A stretch of 64,000 nt of DNA from Sepiola atlantica (taxonomy: Eukaryota; Mollusca; Cephalopoda; Sepiida; Sepiolidae): contig OY744519.1 in the NCBI GenBank assembly GCA_963556195.1, forward strand, positions 37,641,801 to 37,705,800, given 5' to 3'. The notes beneath the pieces are model-generated. The model was not told the origin of the DNA, ran no database searches, and was given only the letters and a program-made list of their open reading frames with translations. Position 1 is the first letter of the stretch; the number at the start of each line of letters is the position of its first letter. Shown piece after piece: positions 11,248 to 22,429 of the stretch. The position numbers were made by a program, and so were the translations under genes.

Positions 11248-11462
11248 GGATTCCAGAACAAGTAGTCATCTTGTTTTGTGGAGTACCTGGCTCAATACTG
11301 TTACTTGGGATAATATAATGTGCAGAAGGTTAACCATTAATCGTATGAGCCAGTGCATAGCCATGTCATAAAAGATCTTATTTTTTAAGTATCCTTATGT
11401 CAAGTTGACCTGACACACCCTTGTACAGAGGAATCGAAAACACTCAAGGATGGTGTGTAGTA
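11248..11462 (-). repeat. right arm of a diverged inverted repeat
   Basis: Minus-strand counterpart of 9269-9530. The pair is about 1.7 kb apart and encloses the palindrome. It could be two unrelated insertions of one dispersed repeat or the ends of an old composite element. Confidence 0.6.
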
Positions 11463-11730
11463 AGAATTAAAATTATCTACAGTCTCTCTTAGGTAGTATG
11501 CCTGCGTGTGTTTCTTTATATATTACTCACAGAGTTTAAACATTTTAAATAGAAACATGTTCAACTAGAGAATAAATGCGTTTTAAGAGTGTTGGGATAT
11601 ATGATGGTTCCTTATCACGCAACAAACAGAAAACTATAGTAAAAATGTAACTATATACACAGATAAATACATTACGTTCGAATCTTTATCCCTAGGAACA
11701 TTGAAAATATGCATGCATTTAGGAAAAAAG

Positions 11731-11732
<2 letters not shown>

Positions 11733-11811
<79 letters not shown>
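11733..11811. repeat. (AAT)n microsatellite
   Basis: ATA/AAT trinucleotide run of about 80 bp. Confidence 0.95.
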
Positions 11812-11813
<2 letters not shown>

Positions 11814-11819
11814 CCAGTA

Positions 11820-14235
11820 AATTATCATTTGAATCTATGGATAAATACTAACAGTAGGCAGTGTGGTAACATTTAAATAAAATAAGCACGTGATTTGGAG
11901 ATCGATCAAATGGCGTATCATATAATATTTTAGTGTCATAATATATTCAAGTCAAGATTTGAATATACCGGATATAGTGAGATATGCTAGCATAAATATT
12001 ACTATGTTTACGTCACTGTATATTTTACTGCCACTAATGATAAAAGTGATTTTCAGACGAATGAAAACTAGTACTTAGGTGTTAATATTATAATTTTATA
12101 TTGGAACTAGCAGAAACAAAACCCGATTTGTACCGTGATTGAAGGAGTACCACTATCACGTTTCGCACCAAGCTCGTAAGACATTTCTATCTATTTATCT
12201 TATATTTTTACATTGTATATGTTTATCTACTGTACATTCTCTTTCACTGTCCTGCCTTTCAGATCGTAAGGATTGGCAAGCGTAACTTCAAAATCTATTC
12301 TTGACTACACTGCTTGAGACTTGTATGAACAAATGCTTAAAACATACTTGGGAACGCGGATCACTTTTGATAATGGTTGATATCATCCTCATTTTCGTCC
12401 CCAAGCTGAATAGTCGTTGCTCAACACGACTAGATACAACAAGCGAGCAGATAAGGGAGCTAGCTGAGATCACATCAGAGACAACACATTGAGTAACATT
12501 TTTTCTCATGTTGATCAGTGCGCATATGAAGTAACTGATTGGTCAATGTAGACATAGATGACACGGCTATTCTCTATCAAACCTGACTCTACACAATGGT
12601 TCACTTCGACTTCTTCAGCTGCTATTTCGCATAGGGATCAAACATTCCGCCGATTCAATCGCCATATTTTAAAATATATATTTATTTATATTAACTATAT
12701 ACATCGATGTGTCATGCTTATGTAATCCTCAGTGTAAAGAAAATGTAAATTATTTCCGGTCAGAGAGCTGGAATCCCTTTGGGAGTCACCTGTAACTGAT
12801 ATGCGACGGCTCAGCTAACACCAATTAACATGGAAATAAAGAGAATGTAAACTATATAAATGTAAAATAGCGTACATATACAAGCCAGTCATACAGTGTT
12901 CAACACCCACTACAGAGCGGGGAATATCGCATTACCCCTGGTATGACTGCTTATTATTAAATACTCTTCGAGGTTCAGTTCTTCTTAAGGGGGCATAACA
13001 ATATTTTCAAAAATAAATATATATTAATATTACCTACAGTCATCCATGATTTGTGTGTATGCAATTTTCAGTATTAATGTTAATTCTTTCTGGTCGGATG
13101 GTTCAAACACATTGGCAATTCTTCTCTGACTAGCAACGGAGTTTACTTAACAAATGCTACACTATTTGCCGACTCCTCAAGTTTACCTAGACTATTGATA
13201 GTAAATTCACTAACTAACGAGATGTATAGTGTTTATATTTTCGTAACTATTTTCATTTCAATAAAATTAGCGCCAATATAAGAACTATTTTTATTTCTAT
13301 TCACGCTTTCGGAATTATCTATTTTAAATTACGTTTTATTTATTTATTCATGTATATTTAACATTGTTACGCAGTCCTTTCAATATTATTGAAGTCTGTA
13401 CGATCTTTCAAGTGTAACCGATGAAACAGTAGAGGAAAAACAATACATTGTAGCGTCGTATTGCCGTCCTCTCTACATTTGCACAATGAATGTTGACGGT
13501 TTTGTAGCCTCTTCTAACTACAGCAACTGTTGATTGCTCCATTCCCGTTTTCAAGTAGTTGAGTAGTTTCAACTGGCGCCAGGGTGCTGTTGAGTCAAAA
13601 GGAAGAGCTCACAAATAAGACGTTCCCATGTCAATCGTAGTAAAGCTGTTCTCTAGGCATCTGAGCAGCACCTGTAGTCTGATCTCTTCCTAGGAAATTG
13701 TTCAGAGCTCGACAGGGCTGAGGAGACTTCTGAGTGACTTAATTTCTCAGATCGTTGATTCCCGACCATGAAATAGATGACGCTCACCTTTCTGATCCTT
13801 ACTCGGCTTGTAACTTATCTGCTCACATCTTCAGCGGCAATGCCAGTGAAGAGATGCAGGTTGTTAAGGTTTGTAGTGATTCACCAGTGATCAAGCAAAG
13901 TGTTGTTCAACAGTGGGTCTAACTATTTGGCAAGCGGTGATTTCTACCAAACAGGTCACGACTATTCAGTAGAATAATAAAACAGAGCCAAGTTAAAACA
14001 TATTGGGGCGTGTGTGCAGTAGCTCTTCACTTTGAGTTGATTAAGAAAAACAATTACAAAAAAATGATATATATATATTTTTTCAAGTAAATATAAATTG
14101 TGTATGCCTACATACATCGATGTGTCATGATTACGCAATATTACGTATAGGGATGTTAATTCACGTCGGTCGAAGGGCTTGAACCCGGTTTTTACAAATC
14201 GCCAACGGTTGTAGTCGGGTATATATATATATATA
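11820..14235. other. unassigned sequence with a diverged dispersed repeat
   Basis: No gene recognised. Blocks near 12700-12830, 13030-13140 and 14110-14220 share fragments such as CATCGATGTGTCATG and an STGGTCRGA-like stretch, suggesting three old copies of one repeat. A TGGCGCCAGG string at about 13575 resembles a tRNA primer-binding site, but no LTR accompanies it. Confidence 0.35.
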
Positions 14236-14420
14236 GTTTATGAATTCAAAGTTCTTGAAGCATCTTTAAAATGTTAAGTAATGAAAATAGACAAACGAAT
14301 GGCTTCGGAGACCACGTTTTCAGATGTAATATTTTATTAAACATCATTGAAATGTTTTTTAAATTTTTTCTTCTCATCAATTCTGAAGTATACCATATTC
14401 TTCCTCGGAGAAAAAGAGTC
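14236..14420 (-). repeat. direct repeat copy 1, related to the palindrome family
   Basis: Shares AATTCAAAGTTCTTGAAGCAT, AGACAAAC and ACCACGTTTT, in order, with 14577-14760. The AATTCAAAGTTC block also begins the palindrome arm at 10493. It looks like a decayed relative of the hammerhead-bearing repeats, without a readable core. Confidence 0.6.
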
Positions 14421-14576
14421 CGAATATATTTAAACGCAATCCTTTAGAATTCTATGTTGGTAGATTATCTCCCCTATGTTATCGCAGACTTGTTTATGGT
14501 ATGTGGAAGGCTGATGTAATTGTTACGTTATAAATAAAATTGAACTTAAACGCGTGTGGCCGCTTATGCGGGTAAG

Positions 14577-14760
14577 AACATTCAAGGTCTTGAATTATCT
14601 TTAAAATTTGAAGTAATGAACATAGACAAACAATTGCCTTTCTAGACCACGTTTTGAGATGCAATATTTTATTAAAATCATTAAAATGTTTTTTTAAAAC
14701 TTTTTGTCTTATTAATTTTATATGATTAAATAGTCTTCTTCAGGGTAAGAAGGTCTAAAT
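14577..14760 (-). repeat. direct repeat copy 2
   Basis: About 340 bp downstream of copy 1, in the same orientation. Its minus strand contains CCTGAAGAAGACTATTTAAT where a hammerhead core would sit, but the following GAAA is missing. Confidence 0.6.
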
Positions 14761-15469
14761 AAAATTAAAGGAACTATTTTAGTATTCGGTGATAGTAGCT
14801 CATCCCCTGGATTTTGTCGTAGGACTTTTTAAACTTCGTCACAGAGTGATGACATGTCAACGTCCTTTTTAAAATTTTGAATATCTCTTGATATGGCATT
14901 GATTAAATACAGTTGCAATAAAACGTATCTGTGATAATCATAGCATGCTGATATGTCAGTGTTTTCCTTCTCATACACACGTTACCTACACAATTCTTAA
15001 AGGGTGAAGTCTTATCATACAATGCACTCTAGAAAATTGGTGTGTTCTACTGGATTCCATTATCCCATTAATGTGTATGCACTGTGTATGTTTCAGCGTT
15101 CTACGTATTGGCTCATTCTCCTTTTTTGACCTTGGTCTATGCTACTAATTACGAAAAACAGTCAATAAAAACAAATGACAGTCGGTGTACTCTTGAGAAA
15201 GGTATTGTTCATTATAAGGCAATGTTCTTTTTATTTGTGCGTTTTTCTGTTTAACATTGCTCGTGGCATGATGCATTTTAAGCACTTACATGAACTCAGT
15301 AATTTGGTAATTCTTTTTTAGAGTAGAAAGCGAATATTTTTAAGATGCGTCGATTCCTATTCCATCTGCGCGGTTAACTGTTGTAAGTGTGTGTGATATC
15401 AAATCGACCAGTTTACGACCGGACAGAAGAGTTTATAGACATGTGTGAATATATGTTATATTTAAAACG
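14761..15469. other. unassigned AT-rich sequence
   Basis: Nothing recognised. Confidence 0.4.
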
Positions 15470-16310
15470 GAACCGTGACGAAATGACAACATGCTTTTTC
15501 TAACTTACCTCATGACAGAATGCAGAAAAAAGATTAAAACGTACGCCTGACCACGATGAAAATACAAGTTCAACGCTACGCCTGAGAGAACGATAAAAAT
15601 ATAATTTCAAAGTTACGCTTGATAGAATGATGAAAATACAATTTAAAGTTACGCCTGACATCATGATGAAAATACAATTTCACACATATGATTGTCTAAA
15701 CGACGAAAATGCTATTTCAAAACTTACGCTTGCTATTTAAAGGAAAATGCAATTCCAAACTTATACCTTACATAACAACGACATTGTTATTTTAAACTTA
15801 AGCCGTATATAACAATAAACACTATTTAAACATTACTCGTTATTGTACCCCAACACTGTTGTTTAAAACGTCCGACATATCGACGAAAATGCTATTTAAA
15901 TATAACGCGAACAGATTGACAACATTTTTATTTCCAACTTACGCCTAACAGGACGACAAAATGCTATTTTCAAATTATGCCTGAAAGATCGACGTAAATT
16001 ATATTTTAATCTTACGCCTGCCCGAACGAAAAAATAATATTTTAACCTCAAACATAAGAGAACGACGAAAATGCTACTTTAAATGTACACATTACATACT
16101 GAATAATACTTACTATTTCAAACTTATGCTTGCTTAAACGATTAAAATACTATTTCAAAATTACGCTGACATAACTTTTAATTTATGCCTGCCAGATGGA
16201 TGAACATAATTTGTTAAAATTACGTCTTATGGAATGACGAAAATACTATTTTAAAATGACGCCTAGCAGAACAATAACACTCCTATTTGAAATGTACGCA
16301 TTTACAGACC
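15470..16310 (+). repeat. diverged minisatellite, period roughly 40-50 bp
   Basis: Variants of a unit resembling CTTACGCCTGACAGAACGAC, followed by AAAATGCTATTTCAAA, recur about eighteen times with heavy substitution and small indels. No coding frame spans it. Confidence 0.8.
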
Positions 16311-18260
16311 GAACGTCAGTCAGGCTCTTCTATAGAGATAGGTGGCAGCATCATGATAAATCCGTCAAATCTACTCGTGTAGCGATAAAAATAATATTGT
16401 TAAAACAAGTGTGGCATTAAACTGGCGTATCGACGGACAACACCTATTTTATGGATTCGTTGGTTGATCTAAAAAGTTTAGCTTTTTAAGCGATGAAAGA
16501 AGGAAATACAAGTTTTAAATGGTGATAATGCCAACTTATTTTTTAGTCTGAGACTTTAATTCTATTACAAATGGTTTTTTTTAATCTGATCGTAAAAACG
16601 AATTACAGGATCGTTAAACATCTGTGTTTTCTCGAATTATCTTCCTCGTCTTATTTCTAGAAATGTGATTTGAATCAAAATAAGTCCAACGTTTCTCCCT
16701 TTTCCTTCTTTCTATCCACCTCTCTTATTCTCTCTTCTTTTCACCTCATATTTCTTTCTATTCCTTTCCACCTCTCTCTTATATGTATTCGATTACAAGA
16801 AACAGGAATGCAATTTTTAAACTACGGCGTCCAAGAAAAATGGTTTGCGCGAAAAAGATGGAAGAAATATTTAAAATATTCGTACAATTTTATGTGTAGG
16901 ATAATCGCTAATTATATAAAGTTTGGTCTATGTTTACATATTTGTATGTACAGGTTTCATTCCTAATCTAATTAACCGATTATTATGCATTTTGGAAAAT
17001 ACCTGCTTGGTGTAAGGGTTCACAGAGTAGATTATATTTAGTGTTAAGCAAAGGTGTAGAAGGAGGTTATAATCCGTCGTGTGAATTCAGATACTTCCGA
17101 TTAGCAACATGTATTAGATATAAATGAATATATATTGCTAAATTTAACTTTCTTTGATGTATTTTAAAAAATAATTTCAGGGGCTATGATATGAAAACGA
17201 TAGCTTATTTGCAAGTTCATAGACTTCAGATTTACATTGAATTTTATCTTAAAACACAACACAAGTCATATTCTCTAAATTTAATTTTCTATTCAAACAT
17301 TTTAGCTTAAGCATACATTATAGATATTTAAAAAATCAAAATCATATGCTAGATGTTGATCAAAATTGGAAAAAGGATTTCAAACATAAGATTTAGAACC
17401 TTATATTAGAGTTATTCTTCCTAATGCAATATAAAATAGGTATAATACTGTTCTCGACGCAGTTGTTTTATATGACAAATAAGAGACGCGCTCGACCCAA
17501 AATGACTGTTTCAGTATAGCCCATGTCTACTTTGTTTCACACAAATAAAACGGAAGATAAATTGGTTGGTCAGAATCCTAGTCGACTGGAAGACTGTCAT
17601 CAAGATTGATTCGTTACAATTGGGTGTTTTATTGTGTGCTCGTTTTCATATTCAGATATTCCAATACACGCTGAAAGGTTGTTCGTGATATATCGTCGTT
17701 TTGCTGAAATCGCTCTATACAAGGCATGTAGTAACAGGTGAAATGATCCAACAATAACGAACGATAATTATCGCATAGACAGAGCATGCCTATTGACCTT
17801 AGTTTTGAAAATACCAAGGTTATACGTAGGAGGTACATAGTAAGCAAGAAGAGAGTAATACACGCCCACAGGTCTTGGAAAAAAACTACTGGAATATTAA
17901 GTTGTATTTCAATGAGGTATCAACACAGCGAATTGATGAAGACAGCTTGAACAACGAGTACAATAAGCTGGAAGAACGAAGCCGCGAATGGGTCAGACAA
18001 TTCGGAATCACACGTGCGATAATAGTATGCATAGCAAAGACTGAAACTAGCAACATAACGTCCGTGAGAGAGAGTGTGTAGCGAAAATAAAGATTAGGCC
18101 AATCAAAATACTGATACGTTTCTGCACCTTATCAAATATCCTCAAATTGGGCAGATATTCACCAGCCCGAATATTACAACATTACTCCATACATGGTATT
18201 ATTATAAATGTGTTGAGATGCAAAATAGTCTCAGTTGTTAGAAAGTGTAAGGAGCGATAA
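16311..18260. other. unassigned sequence
   Basis: No recognisable gene. A C/T-rich stretch lies at 16680-16790. Short frames of 60-100 codons occur but match no family I know. Confidence 0.35.
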
Positions 18261-18269
18261 GGAGAACCG

Positions 18270-18560
18270 ACTTCACCGGAAACAAAAATACTTGGAATGG
18301 TCTCTTAGTTGACTTTCGGGGTACTTTTATAATCTGCCCTTAATATTTCGGATGACTTCAGGCGTATGGACTAGTTTATGACTTAACTTATTTAAGTTTC
18401 TGACAGCGCTTTTTTCGCGCCATTTCCTAAAGAGGTTTTTAATATAAGGTTTTGCTGGTGCATCATTTTCTGGGTACATGTCTATTACATATTCGTCCGC
18501 TTCCTTAGTTGTTCAATTTCGCCCAATCACTAAACTCTGATGTGTTGAAAGAACAATTTG
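18270..18560 (-). pseudogene. possible transposase helix-turn-helix remnant
   Basis: One minus-strand frame reads EADEYVIDMYPENDAP, NLFRKWREKSAV and HTPEVIRNIKGRL with one internal stop. The arrangement is reminiscent of the DNA-binding half of mariner-type transposases (helix, short spacer, then a PEVI-type second helix). The catalytic part is not seen next to it. The assignment is weak. Confidence 0.3.
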
Positions 18561-18768
18561 GAGGCAGTAATCTTTTCAAATACATATTTCAGTCTGTTTA
18601 GACAAGTTACCCTGTAATGTACAACATTTGCAAAAGAGTAACGAGATAAACAACAACAAATACGCTGGGATCGATAAGAATGATAGTCAGCATATAGCGG
18701 TAAACTATCGTGAATGTTATAGACGAGTTGTATTTATTTGAAATATTGTTATCATACTTTCTTTATTT

Positions 18769-19033
18769 TGTAAACCTCGTAATTAAGGTTTACTCAATAA
18801 TATTTGATGAAGTAAAATGGATGAAATATCAACAGAAATGTTTAACAAGTTTATTACAACTGAACACAGAATAAATTAAGGAGTAAATTGCTGCTGTAAC
18901 GCGAGATGAAATATACACAGTTTCACAACGTCAGTCTGTTTATCTTTTTCTCCAGGCAAGACTCTATCGGCAAGGGCGATAACTCCGAAATGGTCGAAGA
19001 GAGATAATTGCGTTTTCTTTAGTTGTCCTAACA
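18769..19033 (-). repeat. Gypsy 3' LTR
   Basis: On the minus strand it starts TGTTAGGACAACTAAAGAAA and ends near TTTACA (TG...CA). It aligns along its length with 22157-22419 with scattered substitutions and small indels, so the insertion is not very recent. Confidence 0.9.
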
Positions 19034-19249
19034 TCTCCCCGTGTTAGTCTTTAACTGTATCGAGCGCACCTGGGGTCAACTTGGAGGTGCTTGACTCTAG
19101 TGCGACTACGCTTTGGCCAAGTCCTGGGAGGTCTTTCGTAATTCTCATCTTAATTTGTCTGCATAAGATGTGGTGGAGATGTCTGTTCAGATGTGTCCAT
19201 TAACAAATCAAACGGAATGGTTTGTCTGTTGTCCACTAAGTTGCCTACA

Positions 19250-19660
19250 GAGTATCTGAGTTCTTGTGCCGTTCCCAGAATTGGTTACCGACTAGCACAT
19301 CATTAAGAAATTGTCCATTTATTTTGCGGATGATGCCTGGTACCCAGTTTGGCCAGACAGGTCTGCAATTCCGAGCAAACACTAACGTGCCAACTGAAAA
19401 ATATTTTAGTTTTGTTAAGGCTTACTTGTTACCTTTGTGGCTGGGGACGTAAAGCGTCCAGTGTGGTACAGAGTTTTCGTCCCACGAGTGGCTCTGCTGG
19501 TGATAGACCATTCTTCACAGCTCCATTTGGTATTATTCAATATGAAAGGAAGAAAAGTATGTAGTATCTGATCTGTTGTTCCCTCCCCTCTTTCTTTTAG
19601 TACTGCTCTTTTGAATGTGTCTACAAATCCTTCGGCTTGTCCAAACGTCTGTTATGCTGA
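19250..19660 (-). pseudogene. Gypsy integrase, C-terminal part
   Basis: Integrase inserts the cDNA into the chromosome. Near 19655-19440 the minus strand reads FGQAEGFVDTFKRAVLK and later SPAEPLVGRKL, the stretch around the catalytic glutamate and the end of the core domain of Gypsy integrases. At about 19410-19260 follow FSVGTLVFARN and NWVPGIIRKINGQF, typical of the C-terminal domain. The zinc-binding N-terminus and the first catalytic aspartates are absent, and frames shift between pieces. Confidence 0.75.
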
Positions 19661-19711
19661 ATTTAACCCTGGGTTGATGGCTGACAAGCACGCAAAATTG
19701 TGCGCAATTTC

Positions 19712-20005
19712 TGGGACTGGTGAGCTACTACGGTAGTTTCTTGCCTTCCCTCCATCAAATCGAATCACCGCTCAACAAACTGTTGATAAAAGACACAAAA
19801 TTTTCCTGGCCCGGGTACTGTCAAATGTGTGAGCAGTAGGTCCGAGTTAATGAGTGCTTTGATTTTGTCAAATAGTGTTTGACAGTCCTCGGGCCAGGAC
19901 CATTTTGTGTCTTTTATGAACAGTTTTTTAAGCGATGATTTGATTTGATGGAGTGAAGGCAAGAAACTACCGTAGTAGCTTACCAGTCCCAAACATGCGA
20001 TTAGA
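19712..20005. repeat. inverted duplication inside the Gypsy pol region
   Basis: 19712-19815 on the plus strand and about 19885-20000 on the minus strand both encode LVSYYGSFLPSLHQI and IKDTK, with roughly 85-90% identity by eye. The spacer is about 70 bp. The plus-strand arm is a backwards copy of the end of the RT, placed where RNase H should be. Confidence 0.8.
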
Positions 20006-20659
20006 CCGTTAACGTCCGTTGGGGGTGGCATGTGTTGAATTGCTTCCACATTAACAGGATCTAGACAACGACCCTGACAATCAAACATACATCCCAAGTA
20101 TTGAATGGACAGTAAATAAAAATGGCACTTTTCAGGTCGGAGATGGAGTCCAAAGTCTTGGATGCGGGTTAGGACCTTGCTGATCCGTTTTGTAAACTCC
20201 TGGTTGGATTGCCTAACAATAATGATGTCATCTAAGTATGCAGCTGTACTTTCCATGCCAGTGAGCATTGTGTCCAAAATCTGTTGAAATATGACAGGGG
20301 CTGTTTTTACCCCAAAAGGTAAACGAGTGAATTAGAATAATTCACGGTGTGTGTTTATAGTAAGCAACTCCCTGAAGGTTTCTGCCACTTCGACTTGAAA
20401 ATAAGGCTTTGTGAGGTCCAATTTTGCAAAACAGATGCCATCATTAAGTACGGTGAGGAGATTGGCAATAGTATTGATGATCCTCTAGTGCTGCGCTGAG
20501 CCCCGTTGAGAAATCAGCACACAACCGAATTGAACCATCGGCTTTCTTTACAACCACGATGGGTGCTGCCCACCGTGAATATGTTACTGGTATGATGACC
20601 TTCATTTCCTCAAGTCGTTTTAATTCCTGGTCCACAAGTGGCAATGCAGCGTATGGCAC
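19765..20659 (-). pseudogene. Gypsy reverse transcriptase
   Basis: RT makes DNA from element RNA. In order on the minus strand I see LVDQELKRLEEM, RWAAPIVVVKKADGSIRLC (fingers), FAKLDLTKPYFQVEV (first catalytic aspartate), LPFGVKTAPVIFQQILD, and AAYLDDIIIV (catalytic YLDD), then FGLHLRPEKCHF and IQYLGCMF. A frameshift near 20470 and a stop near 20330 break the frame. It lies between the protease and integrase pieces, as in Gypsy elements. Confidence 0.85.
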
Positions 20660-20889
20660 TGGGCGTTTGGGTCATAAAACAGGCTTAGAAGATGGTTTCA
20701 GGAACAGTGTGGCCTCTGGCTGAGTGCAACGTCCCAATTTGTTTGTGAAGACTGGAGAAATTGTTCATGATGTCTTTGGGCTGATCGATAATGCTGCTAT
20801 GAGGTGACGATCTGGACACCACCTCACATATATGGTTCGGTGGAATGTTGAGAAGACCTAGTAACTCGATAAAATCGAGTCCCAGCAAA

Positions 20890-21468
20890 TTATGGCATGA
20901 ATTTGCTATGTATCCGGTACCTGACACCGTTTTTTTCTTTTGTTTTGATGGTAGCGGGTAATTGACCCGTGATGTGAACACAATCTTTAGAAGCACTCTG
21001 GTCTACCTGACTTGTTGGTGTCAATGAAGGCCGGCCTATGGCTTTCCATAGTTTTTGTGATATAATAGTTATATCTGAGACTGTATCGATCTGCAATTTA
21101 ATAGGATGGCCATTCAATTGTACTGCAACACATTTCCGTTTGTATTTTTGGTTTGAGAGTAAACTTGCTATCATACTTTTTGTTTTTGAAAGACTGTTTG
21201 TTTTTGTTCTGTGTTGATGTCGTTGCCTGTGGTGTGTATGTGAGGTTTGCCTATTATGGGTTGGTTTTCGTCCTGGAGGGGTGCAAACTCCCTCTTTATG
21301 TCCGAGTCGATTGCAACTGCTACAGCGGTGTTTTTTAAAGGTGCAGTATCGCACAAAATGCCCGTTGCCACAATTCCAACAGGCTGTTGGGGGCTGGACT
21401 GATTTTAAAGTCGATGACGTTGTTTTTGACCTGTGTTTACCATGGATGCTTGTTGTACCATAGTTCAA
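20890..21468 (-). pseudogene. Gypsy nucleocapsid zinc knuckles and protease
   Basis: The frame contains two cysteine knuckles, CWNCGNGHFVRYC (CX2CX3HX4C) and CSSCNRLGHKEGVC (CX2CX4HX4C), which bind element RNA. The aspartic protease follows with LQIDTVSDITII. The catalytic DTG has become DTV, which should abolish cleavage activity. The frame overlaps the end of the gag frame by a few bases in another register, consistent with a frameshift mutation. Confidence 0.8.
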
Positions 21469-22082
21469 TCATGTTTTAGATTCACTAGACGCTGGCAGTC
21501 CACGACAACTTGTTGCAATGTTATGTTTGGATTTTGTTCTATTTTTGACAAAATCCGTGTGCGAATATTTGCCTCCTGCGCCGATCTCAACCCACACACA
21601 AAAATCAAACATTTGAACTGAGCGTTTGTGATGGAAGAGATTTTAAAACGTTCACATTCCTTGTTTACAAGGCCTGCATACGTTGAAAAATCGGTCGAGG
21701 AAGATTTCGTTATGCTAAAGCAGTTGAACCGCATATGTAATAATGGAATATGCTCACCGAAAATCTGAGTGAGAATTTGTACTGTGTTTTGAAAATCGCA
21801 GTCACGGGAATGTTTTGCCAATATGTAATTCACATACCGATCATGCTCTGACGTCCCCAGCTTCCGTAACAGAAGTCTTACCTTCCAGTCGTCAGCTTGA
21901 TCCTTGAAATCCACTCGAAAAATGTCCTCGAAACGTGCGAACCATGTTTCGAACGTCGAATTTGCCATTGGGTCATAATAAAATTCCGTTATTGTTTGTG
22001 AAATAAAATCTGTAGATGTCCTAAGATTTGTTTCTGAAATCGACGATGTGGGTGTGGAAAATCTCTCTGAAAATAATTCCAT
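21465..22082 (-). pseudogene. Gypsy gag capsid region
   Basis: The 205-codon frame contains FETWFARFEDIF, VRLLLRKLGTSEHDRYVNYI and QILTQIFGEH, characteristic of the capsid of Mag-like Gypsy Gag, which packages element RNA. It starts about 75 bp inside the 5' LTR. It ends at a stop (LVNLKHD, then TGA) just before the knuckle region, which continues in a different frame. Confidence 0.8.
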
Positions 22083-22156
22083 TAACCGTGACTGTTGTTC
22101 AAGTAATCGCTGAATTTTTGTAATTGTAAGTTAATTTAATCCTCCGTCGCCACTTT

Positions 22157-22419
22157 TGTAAACCTCGTAATTTAGGTTTACTCAATAATATTTGATGAAG
22201 TAAAATGGATGAAATATCAACAGAAATGTTTAACAAATTCATTACAACTGAACACAGAATACATTAATGAGTTAATTACCGCTGTAACGCGAGATGAAAT
22301 ATACACAGTTTCACGACGTCAGTCTGTTAATTTTTTCTGCAGGCAAGACTCTATCGACAAGGGAGATAACTCCGTATGGGCCAAGGGAGATAATTGCGTT
22401 TTCTTTAGTTGTCCTAACA
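22157..22419 (-). repeat. Gypsy 5' LTR
   Basis: Partner of 18769-19033; see that entry. It should hold the promoter of the element, but I cannot point to a clear core promoter motif. Confidence 0.9.
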
Positions 22420-22429
22420 CTTTATAAAA

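Larger units (their letters stand above)
18769..22419 (-). mobile_element. Gypsy-type LTR retrotransposon, defective
   Basis: Two LTRs of about 264 bp bound a minus-strand gag-protease-RT-integrase series. The matching flanks CTTTAT (18761-18766 and 22420-22425) suggest a target duplication, with the exact LTR edge uncertain by two or three bases. Just inside the 5' LTR, the sense strand reads GTGGCGACGGAGGAT, the kind of primer-binding site used by Mag-like Gypsy elements. RNase H and part of the integrase core are missing, and an inverted duplication occupies that position. Confidence 0.9.

Noticed and set aside
11634..11828. Frame with a long isoleucine run
   Set aside because: It is the translation of the (AAT)n microsatellite.
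13570..13600. TGGCGCCAGGGTGC as an LTR element primer-binding site
   Set aside because: No LTR pair, gag or pol sequence is found nearby.
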